Below are positions 25,513-34,056 of a stretch of DNA of 64,000 bases, in pieces (position 1 is the first letter of the stretch; each line of letters begins with the position of its first letter). Source of the DNA: Sphaerisporangium fuscum. GTDB taxonomy: Bacteria; Actinomycetota; Actinomycetes; Streptosporangiales; Streptosporangiaceae. The notes below the pieces were generated by a model, which was given only the letters and a program-made list of their open reading frames with translations, made no database searches and had not been told where the DNA came from. The translations under genes and the position numbers were made by a program. The DNA lies in the NCBI RefSeq assembly GCF_018531465.1, contig NZ_JAHDTF010000003.1, forward strand, positions 248,001 through 312,000, read 5' to 3'.

Positions 25513-26145
25513 TCAGCCGGCCGCCTGGATGCGGCGCATGCGGTTGACCTCGGCGGTCTGTGAGACGGAGATGTCCTGCGCCAGCTCCTGCACGGTGGTG
25601 TGGGAGCCCTTCTCCAGCTCGCCGGCGGCCATCGTGATGGCGCCCATGTGGTGGGCGATCATCAGCCGCAGGTAGAGGCGGTCGAACTCCGCTCCGCGCG
25701 CGGCGTTCAGGGCGGACATCTGCTCCGGGGTCGCCATGCCCGGCATGGCGTGGTGCGCGTCGTGGTGCTCGGGCACGCGCTGCCCCTGTCCGCGCAGCCA
25801 CCGGATCATGGCCTGGATCTCCGGCTCCTGGGTGGCGGCGATCCGTGCGGCCAGGCGCTTGACCTCCTCGGAGGCGGCGCGGGTGGCGGCGGGTGTGCTC
25901 ATGTCGAGCGCCTGGCGGTGGTGGACGATCATGTCCTGCATGAAGACGACGTCCGCGGCGTCGGCGGTGGGGGAGGGGACCGCGGTGGCGGCCTCGTCCG
26001 GGGCGAGGGTCCGCGCCGCCTCGCCGGGCCTGCCGGGGGCGATGACGGGGGCGGTGGGGCGTGCGGCCGGAGTGGTGGCGGCGCCCGCGCAGCCGGTGAG
26101 GGCGAGCGCGGCCGTTCCGATGGCGATGAGGAGCGCGGCGCGCAC
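25513..26145 (-). CDS. DUF305 lipoprotein
   Basis: Start GTG 26145 is set by the AGGAGG at 26155-26150. The 210-aa precursor has a lipoprotein signal ending LALTGCAG, then a DUF305 (ferritin-like four-helix) domain: FMQDMIVHHRQALDMS and LRLMIAHHMGAITMAAGELE, rich in His/Met pairs. DUF305 proteins are membrane-tethered and often linked to copper or silver handling; here that is inferred from the HH/M motifs only. It is divergent from the exported LVIVD-repeat protein, which DUF305 lipoproteins often accompany in actinomycetes. The shared 180-bp spacer is unusually AT-rich for this genome. Confidence 0.88.
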   Translation of the reverse strand: MRAALLIAIGTAALALTGCAGAATTPAARPTAPVIAPGRPGEAARTLAPDEAATAVPSPTADAADVVFMQDMIVHHRQALDMSTPAATRAASEEVKRLAARIAATQEPEIQAMIRWLRGQGQRVPEHHDAHHAMPGMATPEQMSALNAARGAEFDRLYLRLMIAHHMGAITMAAGELEKGSHTTVQELAQDISVSQTAEVNRMRRIQAAG

Positions 26146-26326
26146 CCGACCTCCTGCGTGGATCTTGCCGATGCCGCAACACATTAACTTAAAGCGGATA
26201 TATCGGTAAAGGCGTCATGTAGGCATGTTTTTCTGGCAGGTTGACATGTAGCTAACCCACCGAGTTTGGGGGAAGATCGGGCCATCTGTGTGCTCCCCTA
26301 GCACTTGGCACCAAGGAGGGTCCTGA

Positions 26327-27748
26327 GTGTTGTCCATCCCCCGCAGAGGCGGCCCGATCGGCCGGTTCCTCGTCCTGGTGGGGTCGGCGGCGGCGATGGT
26401 GCTGTCGGCGATGCCCGCCCAGGCAGCGGACATCCCGGGTACCGACCAGATCGTCATGAGCCCGAACGTCCAGCACGTGGCGAACGTACCGAAGCCGACG
26501 AGCATCGCCGCCACCATCAACACCGACATCGCCTTCCAGGATGGCTACGCCTACGTGGGCAACTACGGCGGCTTCTCCATCTACGACATCAGGAACCCCA
26601 AGAAGACCACGGCCGTCAGCTCGGTCGTCTGCCCCGGCTCGCAGATGGACATGTCGGTGTACGGCGACCTGCTGTTCGCCTCGGTCGACTCCTCCAGGAG
26701 CGACGACTCCTGCAACAGCGTCGCGCAGCCCGCCTCGGTGAAGGAGTCGTGGGAGGGCATCCGCATCTTCGACGTCTCCGACAAGGCGAACCCGAAGTAC
26801 ATCAAGTCGGTCGAGACCAACTGCGGCTCCCACACCCACACACTGGTCCCCGACAAGAGGCACGGTAACGTCTACCTGTACGTCTCCTCATACCTGCCGG
26901 CGGCGAACTACCCCGACTGCCAGCCGCCGCACGACAAGATCTCCATCGTCAAGGTCCCGCTCCGCGACCCCACCTCGGCGTCCGTGGTCGCCACCCCGGT
27001 GGTGTTCCCCGACGGCGGTAACGAGACCCAGCCGGGGCTGCTGCTGCCGACCAGCGGCTGCCACGACATCACCGCCTACGCCGAGAAGGGCATCGCGGCG
27101 GGGGCCTGTATGGGCGACGGCGTGCTGTTCGACATCAGGGACCCGGAGAACCCCAAGGTGACGGCGCGGGTGACCGACCCGAACTTCGCGTTCTGGCACT
27201 CGGCGACGTTCAACAACGCCGGCACCAAGGTGGTCTTCACCGACGAGCTCGGCGGCGGCGGCGCGGCCACCTGCAACGAGCGGACCGGCCCCACGCACGG
27301 CGCCGACGCGATCTTCGACATCGTCAACGGGCAGCTCGTCTTCAAGAACTACTACAAGATCCCGCGCTACCAGGCCGACACGGAGAACTGTGTCGCGCAC
27401 AACGGCTCGCTGATCCCGGTCAGGGGCCGCGACATCATGGTGCAGGCGTGGTACCAGGGCGGCGCCTCGATCTGGGACTTCACCGACTCGGCGCACCCGA
27501 GGGAGATCGGGTACTTCGAGCGCGGCCCGGCCTCCGAGGGGTCCGGCGGGTTCTGGTCGGCGTACTACTACAACGGCTACATCTACGCCAGCGACTTCAA
27601 CAAGGGCTTCGACGTCATCAGGATCAACGACAGGCTCACCGACTCGGCCAAGAAGGTGCGCGTCGACCGGCTGAACGTCCAGACCCAGGGCTCCTACCGC
27701 GACCGCGGGCACGGCGACTGGATCTGGAGCGCGGAGGAGGACGACTGA
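26327..27748 (+). CDS. exported LVIVD-repeat beta-propeller protein
   Basis: The 473-aa protein starts at GTG 26327 after AAGGAGGG and has a Sec signal peptide (core LVLVGSAAAMVLSAMPAQAA). Repeats of the LVIVD type are visible, for example YAYVGNYGGFSIYDIRNPKK, GIRIFDVSDKANPKYIKSV, VLFDIRDPENPKVTARV and ASIWDFTDSAHPREIGYFE. They should fold as a beta-propeller. The function of these exported proteins is unknown; they are thought to bind surfaces or partner lipoproteins. The promoter may use TTGACA at 26241-26246, but its -10 is poor. A strong terminator follows. Confidence 0.85.
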   Translation: MLSIPRRGGPIGRFLVLVGSAAAMVLSAMPAQAADIPGTDQIVMSPNVQHVANVPKPTSIAATINTDIAFQDGYAYVGNYGGFSIYDIRNPKKTTAVSSVVCPGSQMDMSVYGDLLFASVDSSRSDDSCNSVAQPASVKESWEGIRIFDVSDKANPKYIKSVETNCGSHTHTLVPDKRHGNVYLYVSSYLPAANYPDCQPPHDKISIVKVPLRDPTSASVVATPVVFPDGGNETQPGLLLPTSGCHDITAYAEKGIAAGACMGDGVLFDIRDPENPKVTARVTDPNFAFWHSATFNNAGTKVVFTDELGGGGAATCNERTGPTHGADAIFDIVNGQLVFKNYYKIPRYQADTENCVAHNGSLIPVRGRDIMVQAWYQGGASIWDFTDSAHPREIGYFERGPASEGSGGFWSAYYYNGYIYASDFNKGFDVIRINDRLTDSAKKVRVDRLNVQTQGSYRDRGHGDWIWSAEEDD

Positions 27749-27794
27749 CGGCCCCGGAGGCCTGACTCCCGGCCTTCCGGCCCTGGCTACGTGA

Positions 27795-27832
27795 GGACGG
27801 CCCGGGCGGCGACCCCGCCGCCCGGGCCGTCC
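27795..27832 (+). terminator. 17-bp perfect hairpin terminator
   Basis: GGACGGCCCGGGCGGCG (27795-27811) pairs fully with CGCCGCCCGGGCCGTCC (27816-27832) around ACCC, 47 bp after the LVIVD gene. It is followed by TTCGTCC. Confidence 0.85.
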
Positions 27833-27933
27833 TTCGTCCGTATGGGGGGCCGGCGGGCCGGGCATGACTGTAACGGCCGCCGGACGGTTGCACGGCGAAG
27901 GCTACTTCCGGGTAGGGTTTCACCCAGCTTGGT

Positions 27934-27948
27934 GTTACCGTTGGTAAC
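27934..27948. promoter_or_regulatory. GTTACC-GTT-GGTAAC operator
   Basis: A perfect 6-bp inverted repeat with 3-bp centre lies 65 bp upstream of the acyl-CoA dehydrogenase. Its shape suits a TetR-type regulator of fatty-acid catabolism. The regulator is not encoded here. Confidence 0.5.
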
Positions 27949-28012
27949 CCCCTCCTGGCTCGGCCTTTCGCGGGGGTGACACCGGCTCGGGACCTGGTGA
28001 GGAGTTAACGAC

Positions 28013-29239
28013 ATGACTGAGAGCGCCCGCGGCTTCTGGCCGGAGATGAGCGACGACGTCCGCGAGGTACGGGACTGGGTGCACGAGTTCGCCGCGAACG
28101 TCATCCGGCCGGCGGGCGCCGAGTGGGACGAACGGGAGGAGACCCCCTGGCCGGTGATCCAGGAGGCCGCCAAGATCGGGCTGTACTCCCTGGACTTCTT
28201 CGCCCAGCAGTGGTTCGAGCCGAGCGGCCTCGGCATCCCGGTCGCGTTCGAGGAGCTCTTCTGGGGCGACGCGGGGATCGGCCTGTCCATCGTCGGCACC
28301 GGCCTCGCCGCCGCAGCGCTCGCCGCCAACGGCACCCCCGAGCAGATGGGGGAGTGGCTCCCGCAGATGTTCGGCACCGTGGACGACGTCAAGCTCGGCG
28401 CCTTCTGCGCCTCCGAGCCTGACGCCGGCTCCGACGTCGGCTCCATCCGCACCCGCGCCGAGTACGACCAGGCCACCGACGAATGGGTGCTCAACGGGGT
28501 GAAGACCTGGGCGACCAACGGCGGCATCGCCAACGTGCACGTCGTCGTGGCCTCCGTCGATCCGGAGCTGCGCACCCGGGGCCAGGCGTCGTTCGTCGTC
28601 CCGCCCGGCACGCCGGGCCTGTCGCAGGGACAGAAGTTCAGGAAGCACGGCATTCGCGCCTCCCATACCGCCGAGGTCGTGCTGGACGGCGTCCGGGTGC
28701 CCGGCCGCTGCCTGCTCGGCGGCAAGGAGAAGCTGGACGCCCGGCTCGCCCGGGTGCGCGAAGGCGGCAGGAGTGGCGAACAGGCGGCCATGCGCACCTT
28801 CGAGACCACCCGCCCGACCGTGGCGGCCATGGCGGTCGGCATCGCCCGCGCGGCCTTCGAGTACGCCCGCGACTACGCCCGTGAGCGCGAGCAGTTCGGC
28901 CGCAGGATCGGCGAGAACCAGGCCGTGGCGTTCCTGCTGGCCGACATGGCGACCAGGGTGGACATCGCCCGCCTGATGACCTGGCGCGCCGCCTGGATGG
29001 CCCGCAACGGCCGCCCCTTCGACCAGGCCGAGGGCTCCATGTCGAAACTGGTCGCCGGCGAGACGGCCGTCTGGGTCACCGAACAGGCCATCCAGATCCT
29101 CGGCGGCGCCGGCTACACCCGCGAGCACCCGGTCGAGCGCTTCCACCGCGACGCCAAGATCTACACGATCTTCGAGGGCACCAGCGAGATCCAGCGCCTG
29201 ATCATCGGCCGCGCCGTCACCGGCCTGCCCGTGCGGTAA
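28013..29239 (+). CDS. acyl-CoA dehydrogenase
   Basis: The 408-aa flavoenzyme starts at ATG 28013 after GAGGAG. Family signatures are intact: FCASEPDAGSDVGSIRTRA (FAD/substrate loop), QILGGAGYTREHPVERFHRD and IFEGTSEIQRLIIGR, where the Glu of the last motif is the catalytic base. It catalyses alpha,beta-dehydrogenation of an acyl-CoA with electrons passing to ETF. Chain-length preference cannot be read. It stands alone, with its own promoter region and an operator-like inverted repeat, and its stop is close to the convergent serine hydrolase gene. Confidence 0.92.
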   Translation: MTESARGFWPEMSDDVREVRDWVHEFAANVIRPAGAEWDEREETPWPVIQEAAKIGLYSLDFFAQQWFEPSGLGIPVAFEELFWGDAGIGLSIVGTGLAAAALAANGTPEQMGEWLPQMFGTVDDVKLGAFCASEPDAGSDVGSIRTRAEYDQATDEWVLNGVKTWATNGGIANVHVVVASVDPELRTRGQASFVVPPGTPGLSQGQKFRKHGIRASHTAEVVLDGVRVPGRCLLGGKEKLDARLARVREGGRSGEQAAMRTFETTRPTVAAMAVGIARAAFEYARDYAREREQFGRRIGENQAVAFLLADMATRVDIARLMTWRAAWMARNGRPFDQAEGSMSKLVAGETAVWVTEQAIQILGGAGYTREHPVERFHRDAKIYTIFEGTSEIQRLIIGRAVTGLPVR

Positions 29240-29305
29240 GAACGTCGCAGGTCATGGAAGTGGCGTGGCGGTAGGACAGGTGGTCCCATGCCGCGTCACC
29301 TCCCT

Positions 29306-30448
29306 TCAGCTGAATTCGGCAGCCACGACGTCGGTCATCAGGTGGATCCCGCTGGGCCGATGGGCGGGGGCCCAGTCACCGTTCATATGGGTGACGACCG
29401 TGCGGTGGCCCTCGCGGTCGCCCATCGCGAACGTGTAGCAGCCGTGAATCATCCCCGCGATGCCCCACACGGTCCGATCGTTGGGCAGCTTCAGGGAGAA
29501 GATGCCGGTGCCGTAGGTGGTGCCGTCGATCCAGGTCTGCGGCGGTACCTCGGTGGTCGTGAACATCTCTTGCTGCTGCTCGGGGGGCAGCAGTTCGCCG
29601 CACAGCAGCGCGGTCAGGAAGCGGTCCAGGTCGCCGCTGGTGGAGACCATCCCGCCTGCGGTCCAGGCGTGCGAGTCGTGTCCGGTGTTCTGCTCGGTTA
29701 CGTCGTGTACCGGGGCGGTCAGGGAGCCGTCGGCGGTGTTCTTGGAATAGTGACGAGGATGCACGCCCTGGATCTCCGTCTCGATCCCGGGCATATAGGT
29801 GCCGGTCAACCGGAGCGGGCGGACGATCCGCTCCGTCAGCTGCTCGGCGAACGGCCGCCCGTCCGCCTGTTCGGCGATCATCCCAGCGAGGATGAAGTTG
29901 GTGTTGCTGTAGGCCCAGCTCTCGCCCGGCTGGAACTGGGCGGGGTGTGAGACGGCGATTTTCACCAGCTGTTCCGGCCCCATCCGGTCGAAGCGGTGGG
30001 TGAGGAAGCTGGGGTTGTAAAAGTGTTCCAGCATCGTCTGATCCATCCCGTACGGGAAGATCCCGCTGGTCTGACGGAGCAGGTGCCGGACCGTGATCCG
30101 GCTGCCGTCGTGACCATTGCCGTGCAGCAGGCCCGGCAGCCAGTCGTCCACCGTGTCGTCCAGGCTCAGTTTGCGTTCGGCAGCCAATTGCAGCACCACC
30201 GCCGCGGTGAACGCCTTGGACGCGCTGCCGATCCGGAACCGTTCCTGCGGAACGCGTGCCCGGCGCGTCTGGATGTCCGCGACCCCGGCCGTCGACCAGC
30301 AGGTCCGGTGACCGTCGCGGGTCTGCGCGACCATACCTGGCACGCCCTGGCGCACCGCCTGCTCGATCACCTCGCGTACGTGTGAGGCGACAGGGGCGGT
30401 GGCCGCGGCGGTCGTGTCGGCGCCGGTGGGCTGGCTGGAAGTGTGCAT
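29306..30448 (-). CDS. serine hydrolase, class C beta-lactamase / D,D-peptidase family
   Basis: The 380-aa protein has the SxxK nucleophile motif in GSASKAFTAAV, the Tyr motif YSN in GESWAYSNTNFIL, and a C-terminal GMIHG in place of the KTG/HTG box. No signal peptide is evident at the N-terminus (MHTSSQPTGADTTAAA), so it is probably cytosolic. This branch includes esterases and D-aminopeptidases as well as D-Ala-D-Ala carboxypeptidases, so the substrate is open. It is transcribed divergently from the MarR/GbsR-type regulator at 30686, and a palindrome lies just upstream of its start. Confidence 0.85.
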   Translation of the reverse strand: MHTSSQPTGADTTAAATAPVASHVREVIEQAVRQGVPGMVAQTRDGHRTCWSTAGVADIQTRRARVPQERFRIGSASKAFTAAVVLQLAAERKLSLDDTVDDWLPGLLHGNGHDGSRITVRHLLRQTSGIFPYGMDQTMLEHFYNPSFLTHRFDRMGPEQLVKIAVSHPAQFQPGESWAYSNTNFILAGMIAEQADGRPFAEQLTERIVRPLRLTGTYMPGIETEIQGVHPRHYSKNTADGSLTAPVHDVTEQNTGHDSHAWTAGGMVSTSGDLDRFLTALLCGELLPPEQQQEMFTTTEVPPQTWIDGTTYGTGIFSLKLPNDRTVWGIAGMIHGCYTFAMGDREGHRTVVTHMNGDWAPAHRPSGIHLMTDVVAAEFS

Positions 30449-30468
30449 GCGTTCTCCCGTCGAAACCG

Positions 30469-30478
30469 ATATCGATAT
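30469..30478. promoter_or_regulatory. ATATCGATAT palindrome upstream of the serine hydrolase
   Basis: This perfect 10-bp AT-rich palindrome overlaps CGATATCG (30467-30474) and is flanked by CGAAA and TTTCG. It lies 21 bp upstream of the hydrolase start and between the divergent genes. It is a plausible site for the adjacent MarR-type regulator. Confidence 0.45.
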
Positions 30479-30685
30479 TTCGCCAACGCGAAAGCTACGT
30501 TGCCTTTAGTTAGGCGTCAATTGAGCTTGGAGAGTGTTGGATGATATGGGCAGGTCAAGCGAATGGAATCAATGCGATGACCTGAAGGTGAATGCAACGG
30601 TCACCTGGCCGTGTTGCAATCTGCTGGTGATGGATCCAGACTGTCCAGCAACGCCGGACCGTCGACGACAGGAACTCGCCCTGCC

Positions 30686-31363
30686 ATGCCCGCCAGCAGG
30701 CTCACCCTCCGGGACCGCCAAGCGATCGCCGACGGTCTCACCTCGGACCTTTCGTACGCCGAGATCGCTCGACGCCTCGACCGCCCGACCTCGACCATTA
30801 CCCGGGAGGTCATGCGCAACGGCGGCCCGGCCGGGTATCGCGCCGACGCCGCGCACCGCGCCACCCAGCGGCGCGCACGCCGGTCCCAGACAGCATCGCC
30901 CAGCCCCGCCCCAGCCGCCGGCGCCGAAGCGGCCGAACGGCTGACCGCCGTCCTCGTTCATACCGGTATGTCTCGCATGCCCGCCGCGGTACTGGCCTGC
31001 CTCTACACCACCGACTCCGGCAGCCTCACCGCCGCCGACCTGGTCCGCCGACTGCGCGTCAGCCCGGCATCGATCTCCAAAGCGGTCGGCTACCTGGAAG
31101 GACAGGAACTCGTCCAGCGCCGGCCCAACACCGGCCGGCGTGAACGCTACGTGATCGACGACGACGCCTGGTACCGCGCGATGCTCGCCGCGGCCCGAAC
31201 CAATGAGGCCGTTGCCGCAGCGGCCCGAGATAGTGCCAAGGTCCTCGGCCCGAACACGCCCGCCGGAACGCGCCTGACCGGCATGGCCACCTTCATCACC
31301 ATGGTCAACAACGACATCGTCGCCTCCGCCGATCGCTGGCGCACCCGGGAGGAAAGCGCCTGA
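30686..31363 (+). CDS. GbsR/MarR-type regulator with IS30-like N-terminal HTH
   Basis: Start ATG 30686 (225 aa) follows CAGGAACT. The first 65 residues are an HTH_38 domain like the N-terminus of IS30 transposases (LTLRDRQAIADGLTSDLSYA, EIARRLDRPTSTITREVMRN). Residues 85-225 are a winged-helix GbsR/MarR domain (VLACLYTTDSGSLTAADLVR, LRVSPASISKAVGYLEGQEL). The protein thus carries two different DNA-binding domains. No transposase catalytic DDE region is present, so this is not a transposon gene. It probably controls the divergent serine hydrolase and itself. Confidence 0.82.
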   Translation: MPASRLTLRDRQAIADGLTSDLSYAEIARRLDRPTSTITREVMRNGGPAGYRADAAHRATQRRARRSQTASPSPAPAAGAEAAERLTAVLVHTGMSRMPAAVLACLYTTDSGSLTAADLVRRLRVSPASISKAVGYLEGQELVQRRPNTGRRERYVIDDDAWYRAMLAAARTNEAVAAAARDSAKVLGPNTPAGTRLTGMATFITMVNNDIVASADRWRTREESA

Positions 31364-32160
31364 ACGCCGCAGGATGGCACGAACCCGGAGCGATCCCCGA
31401 TGCTCCGGCGCCGCGGCAGCAGCCGGAAGCCGAGCAGGTAGGAGAAGGGGGCCATCGTCGTATCCGGCCGAAGATTCCCGCGGCGCCGTAATGTCCCGTC
31501 CTGGTTCGCCACACGCTGGCAGCATGGGCATGACGGATGACGGATGACGGACCGTTGGTGGGCTGTGCGTGCCGCGTCCAGCTCCCGCAGCGGACGGCGT
31601 TAGCGCTAGGTGATCTTGGGGCGGTGTTCCGTTAGGGGATCATCTACCGGAACACCGGGCGGCCGGAGCGGACCCGCAGGTCAAGGTGTTCCTGAAGGCT
31701 GTTCCGCGAAATGGCTGGCCGGCTGCGCGCCCGGCCGACGTACCGGTCACCGAGCAGATGCTGTTCGGGGCGCTCATCGGCGCCGGGGCCGCGGGAATCC
31801 CCGCAGCCTCGCTCGTGACCACCCTGAGGTTCAGGTGGAAGAGGACAAGGCCGAGCTGAAGACGTTGCGCCCCGAATCGAAGGCACTGCACGCCCCAGGT
31901 CGACGGCAAGGGCGGAGGCGCCGGCCGACAGTAGCCCCCCACCGGGGGCGACTCGACGCCCGGCACCGAAAGCTGCACAAGTTCCGGATTGCCCGACCCC
32001 CGTGGCGCGGCTGATCGCTGCCAGGGAGGCACTTGCGCAGGCCCGTGCCGAGCGTCGCCGCGGTGTCGATGCACTCGCAGTCCCACGGCCCTGGATCGGC
32101 GCTGTCCGCAGTTGTTCCTGGGGCATGCTCGACCTCGTCGACGTCATGTGCTTTGACACA
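31364..32160. other. about 800 bp without a recognisable gene; one clear inverted repeat
   Basis: No frame on either strand has convincing protein sense. Traces look like decayed coding sequence: EQMLFGALIGAGAAGIPAAS (a possible membrane helix, near 31750-31810) and LIAAREALAQARAERRRG (near 32010). At 31622-31657 CGGTGTTCCG and CGGAACACCG form a perfect 10-bp inverted repeat around 16 nt. A weak hairpin at 31385-31408 follows the regulator gene. I see no transposase domain. Confidence 0.4.
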
Positions 32161-32190
32161 CCCGGCCAGGGATCAAGATCCTGCCCGGCC
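32161..32190 (-). terminator. hairpin downstream of the MTHFR-like gene
   Basis: A dyad centred on GGATCAAGATCC, extended by CCGGCC-type flanks on both sides, lies just beyond the stop at 32197 on the minus strand. It has a small bulge, so the call is moderate. Confidence 0.45.
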
Positions 32191-32196
32191 AGATTT

Positions 32197-32976
32197 TCAG
32201 AGCGCCCGAGACAACCGGGATTCCACCTCGCGGTAGCGGGCCACGGGGATCAGATGCACGCCATCGAAGGCCCCCGAGTCACGGATGGCCAGTACCTGCT
32301 CGCAGGCCGCCCCGACCCCGGCGAGCCGGTCGGCCGCGATCTTCTCCACCAGTTCCGCGGGGATGTCGATGTCCGGGATCGCGGCGGTCAGGCGGCGGGC
32401 GTGGTTCTCGCTGGCGATGACCATCACTCCGGCGTAGACCGGCACGTCCACCGGGTTGGCCTCGCGCCAGCGTAGCAGCGCCTCCAAAGAGAAGCTGACC
32501 TGGACGAACACGAAGTCGGCCGCACGCTTCCAGGCGGGCAGCGGGCGCAGCCCGGCGGCGGTTCCGACCCGGAAGGCGGGACTGTCCGCGAAGGCGGGGT
32601 CCTCGGCGAGGGAGCGGACCTCCTCGATCATCGAGCGGACGGTGAGGTCGCTGGTCCGGTTGCCCGTGGTGGGCTTGTCGCCATATACGAACAGGAACTG
32701 GTCGACCCCGTAGGCCGCCGCGGTGAGCAGGTCGCGGCGGAAGCCCAGCAGGTTGCGGTCGCGTGAGTTGAGGCAGGCGATGCTCCGCCCGCCCATCGCT
32801 TGGACCTCGTGGGCGACAGCGACGCTGGAGACCGTGGCACGGCCGATGTGGTTGTCGGGGATCAGGAAGGAGCCGGCGATCTGGCTGAGGGTGCCGATCT
32901 GGTGGCGGACGTGCTTGAGGTCGGGACGGGTCGGCGGTTCGATCTCGCAGATAACCTCGAAGGGGCGTTCAGTCAT
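32197..32976 (-). CDS. methylenetetrahydrofolate reductase family protein
   Basis: The 259-aa TIM barrel shows MTHFR-type sequence: FEVICEIEPPTRPDLKHVRH, VAHEVQAMGGRSIACLNSRD, FVYGDKPTTGNRTSDLTVRS and FVFVQVSFSLEALLRW. It is shorter than MetF (about 300 aa) and deviates in several places, matching the divergent MTHFR-like group common in actinomycetes. The reaction may be reduction of methylene-tetrahydrofolate for methyl supply, but a related C1 or F420-dependent activity is possible. The gene is isolated between two non-coding stretches. Confidence 0.8.
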   Translation of the reverse strand: MTERPFEVICEIEPPTRPDLKHVRHQIGTLSQIAGSFLIPDNHIGRATVSSVAVAHEVQAMGGRSIACLNSRDRNLLGFRRDLLTAAAYGVDQFLFVYGDKPTTGNRTSDLTVRSMIEEVRSLAEDPAFADSPAFRVGTAAGLRPLPAWKRAADFVFVQVSFSLEALLRWREANPVDVPVYAGVMVIASENHARRLTAAIPDIDIPAELVEKIAADRLAGVGAACEQVLAIRDSGAFDGVHLIPVARYREVESRLSRAL

Positions 32977-33475
32977 GGGATCAATCTACGGAAGCCGTGA
33001 TCTCCAGGCCGAGCTCGAGGCCGGCGCAATCTACTGCATGGACCCGGCCGTCCTGGATGGGAAGAGGTCGTCTGCGACTTGCTGTGCATGGACGCTTGGC
33101 CGTGGAAGGACCTCCCGCGAAGGCATGAACGAGGCTGCTGACATCGCCTGTGGCGGCCTTTCGCTCTGGTCGGCCCGGCTACTGGTGCGTGTCCGGTTCG
33201 TCGAGGTACGCCTCGATGGCGTCGTTGAGACGGCCTTGGCGGCCATCTGCTCCTGCTTACACGCGGCGACCAGCTGCGCCCGGGTGTCGCGTTGAGGCCG
33301 TACGACGGCCGGTCGTGCGACAGGCCGGTCGCGAGGGGTGCCGACTGGCGGTTGATTCGGGTCGCGCGGCATCTTGAGGTCGGCGTCCTCGGGCGTCTCG
33401 GCCGGGACTGGCGGCCGCGTCCCTCAAGCCGGCAGAGCCGGAGTGCTCCTGTCGGAGGCCGAGACCTGGGCCTGT
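32977..33475. other. about 500 bp without a recognisable gene
   Basis: I see no supported gene here. A short minus-strand piece reading LNDAIEAYLDEPDTHQ is protein-like but is interrupted by stops and frameshifts. The region may be decayed coding sequence like 31.4-32.2 kb. Confidence 0.35.
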
Positions 33476-33832
33476 TCAACGCTGGGTGTTCTCGTAGTAG
33501 GCACGGACTCGGGTGGCGAGGTGGTGTTCGTCCAGTTCGACGACGTCCAGGACGCGGTTGTCGTTGTCGCGCTGGTAGAGGAGAGCGTAACCGCTGGGGT
33601 TGGTCAGCAGTGCCACCTCGATGAAGCTGAGGTCGGGAGCGAGTTCTAGACCGCGGGCGAAGTGGCGGCGCAGTTCCTTCTTGCCGTGCAGGCGGCCGTC
33701 CGGTCGTCCCCATCGGGTGACCACGGTGGATGCGCTGAAGTCCACGTCGTCGGCGTAGAGGGCCATGATCGCGTCGAGGTCGTGGCTGTTCCATGCGGTG
33801 AGCCAGCGGTCGGCGTGAGTGCGGGCGTTCAT
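33476..33832 (-). CDS. SnoaL-like / NTF2-fold protein
   Basis: The 118-aa protein (ATG 33832) has the SnoaL/NTF2 cone-fold pattern: RWLTAWNSHDLDAIMALYAD at the N-terminus and VVELDEHHLATRVRAYYENT at the end. Members are small polyketide cyclases, isomerases or steroid-binding proteins, and function cannot be assigned from sequence. An upstream in-frame ATG exists at 33877 but lacks a better ribosome-binding site. Confidence 0.75.
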   Translation of the reverse strand: MNARTHADRWLTAWNSHDLDAIMALYADDVDFSASTVVTRWGRPDGRLHGKKELRRHFARGLELAPDLSFIEVALLTNPSGYALLYQRDNDNRVLDVVELDEHHLATRVRAYYENTQR

Positions 33833-33968
33833 GCCACCAAGTGTGGCAAAGCCACTCAGCAGGGGCGCGGTAGGCATCGCCGGTGGGAACGCGTGATACC
33901 GCCGGAGCAGGCGAAGGCGATGGTGGCGCGCCGCCCCGGCGCCGAACTCCTCACGCGTCCGTACGCAG

Positions 33969-34014
33969 TACGGAGATATGTGCTAACTTCGTATGTCGTA
34001 CGGAGTAACTTCGT
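33969..34014. promoter_or_regulatory. direct repeats TACGGAG...TAACTTCGT upstream of the hydrolase
   Basis: TACGGAG (33969-33975) and TAACTTCGT (33984-33992) recur as TACGGAG (33999-34005) followed directly by TAACTTCGT (34006-34014). The second pair spells CGTACGGAGTAACTTCGT without the 8-bp insert. The array ends 42 bp before ATG 34057 and probably contains the promoter and repressor sites. Confidence 0.45.
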
Positions 34015-34056
34015 GCTGCCTCTTCCTCACCGCCTGACATTTCGGAGTACCAACCC

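Noticed and set aside
26241..26246. TTGACA as the -35 box of the LVIVD gene
   Set aside because: No convincing -10 sequence lies 16-19 bp downstream, so it is only mentioned as a possibility.
30686..30880. IS30-family transposase
   Set aside because: Only the N-terminal helix-turn-helix is present; there is no DDE catalytic domain and no flanking inverted repeats.
31622..31657. Inverted repeat as an insertion-sequence end or riboswitch
   Set aside because: No transposase, target duplication or recognisable riboswitch core accompanies it.
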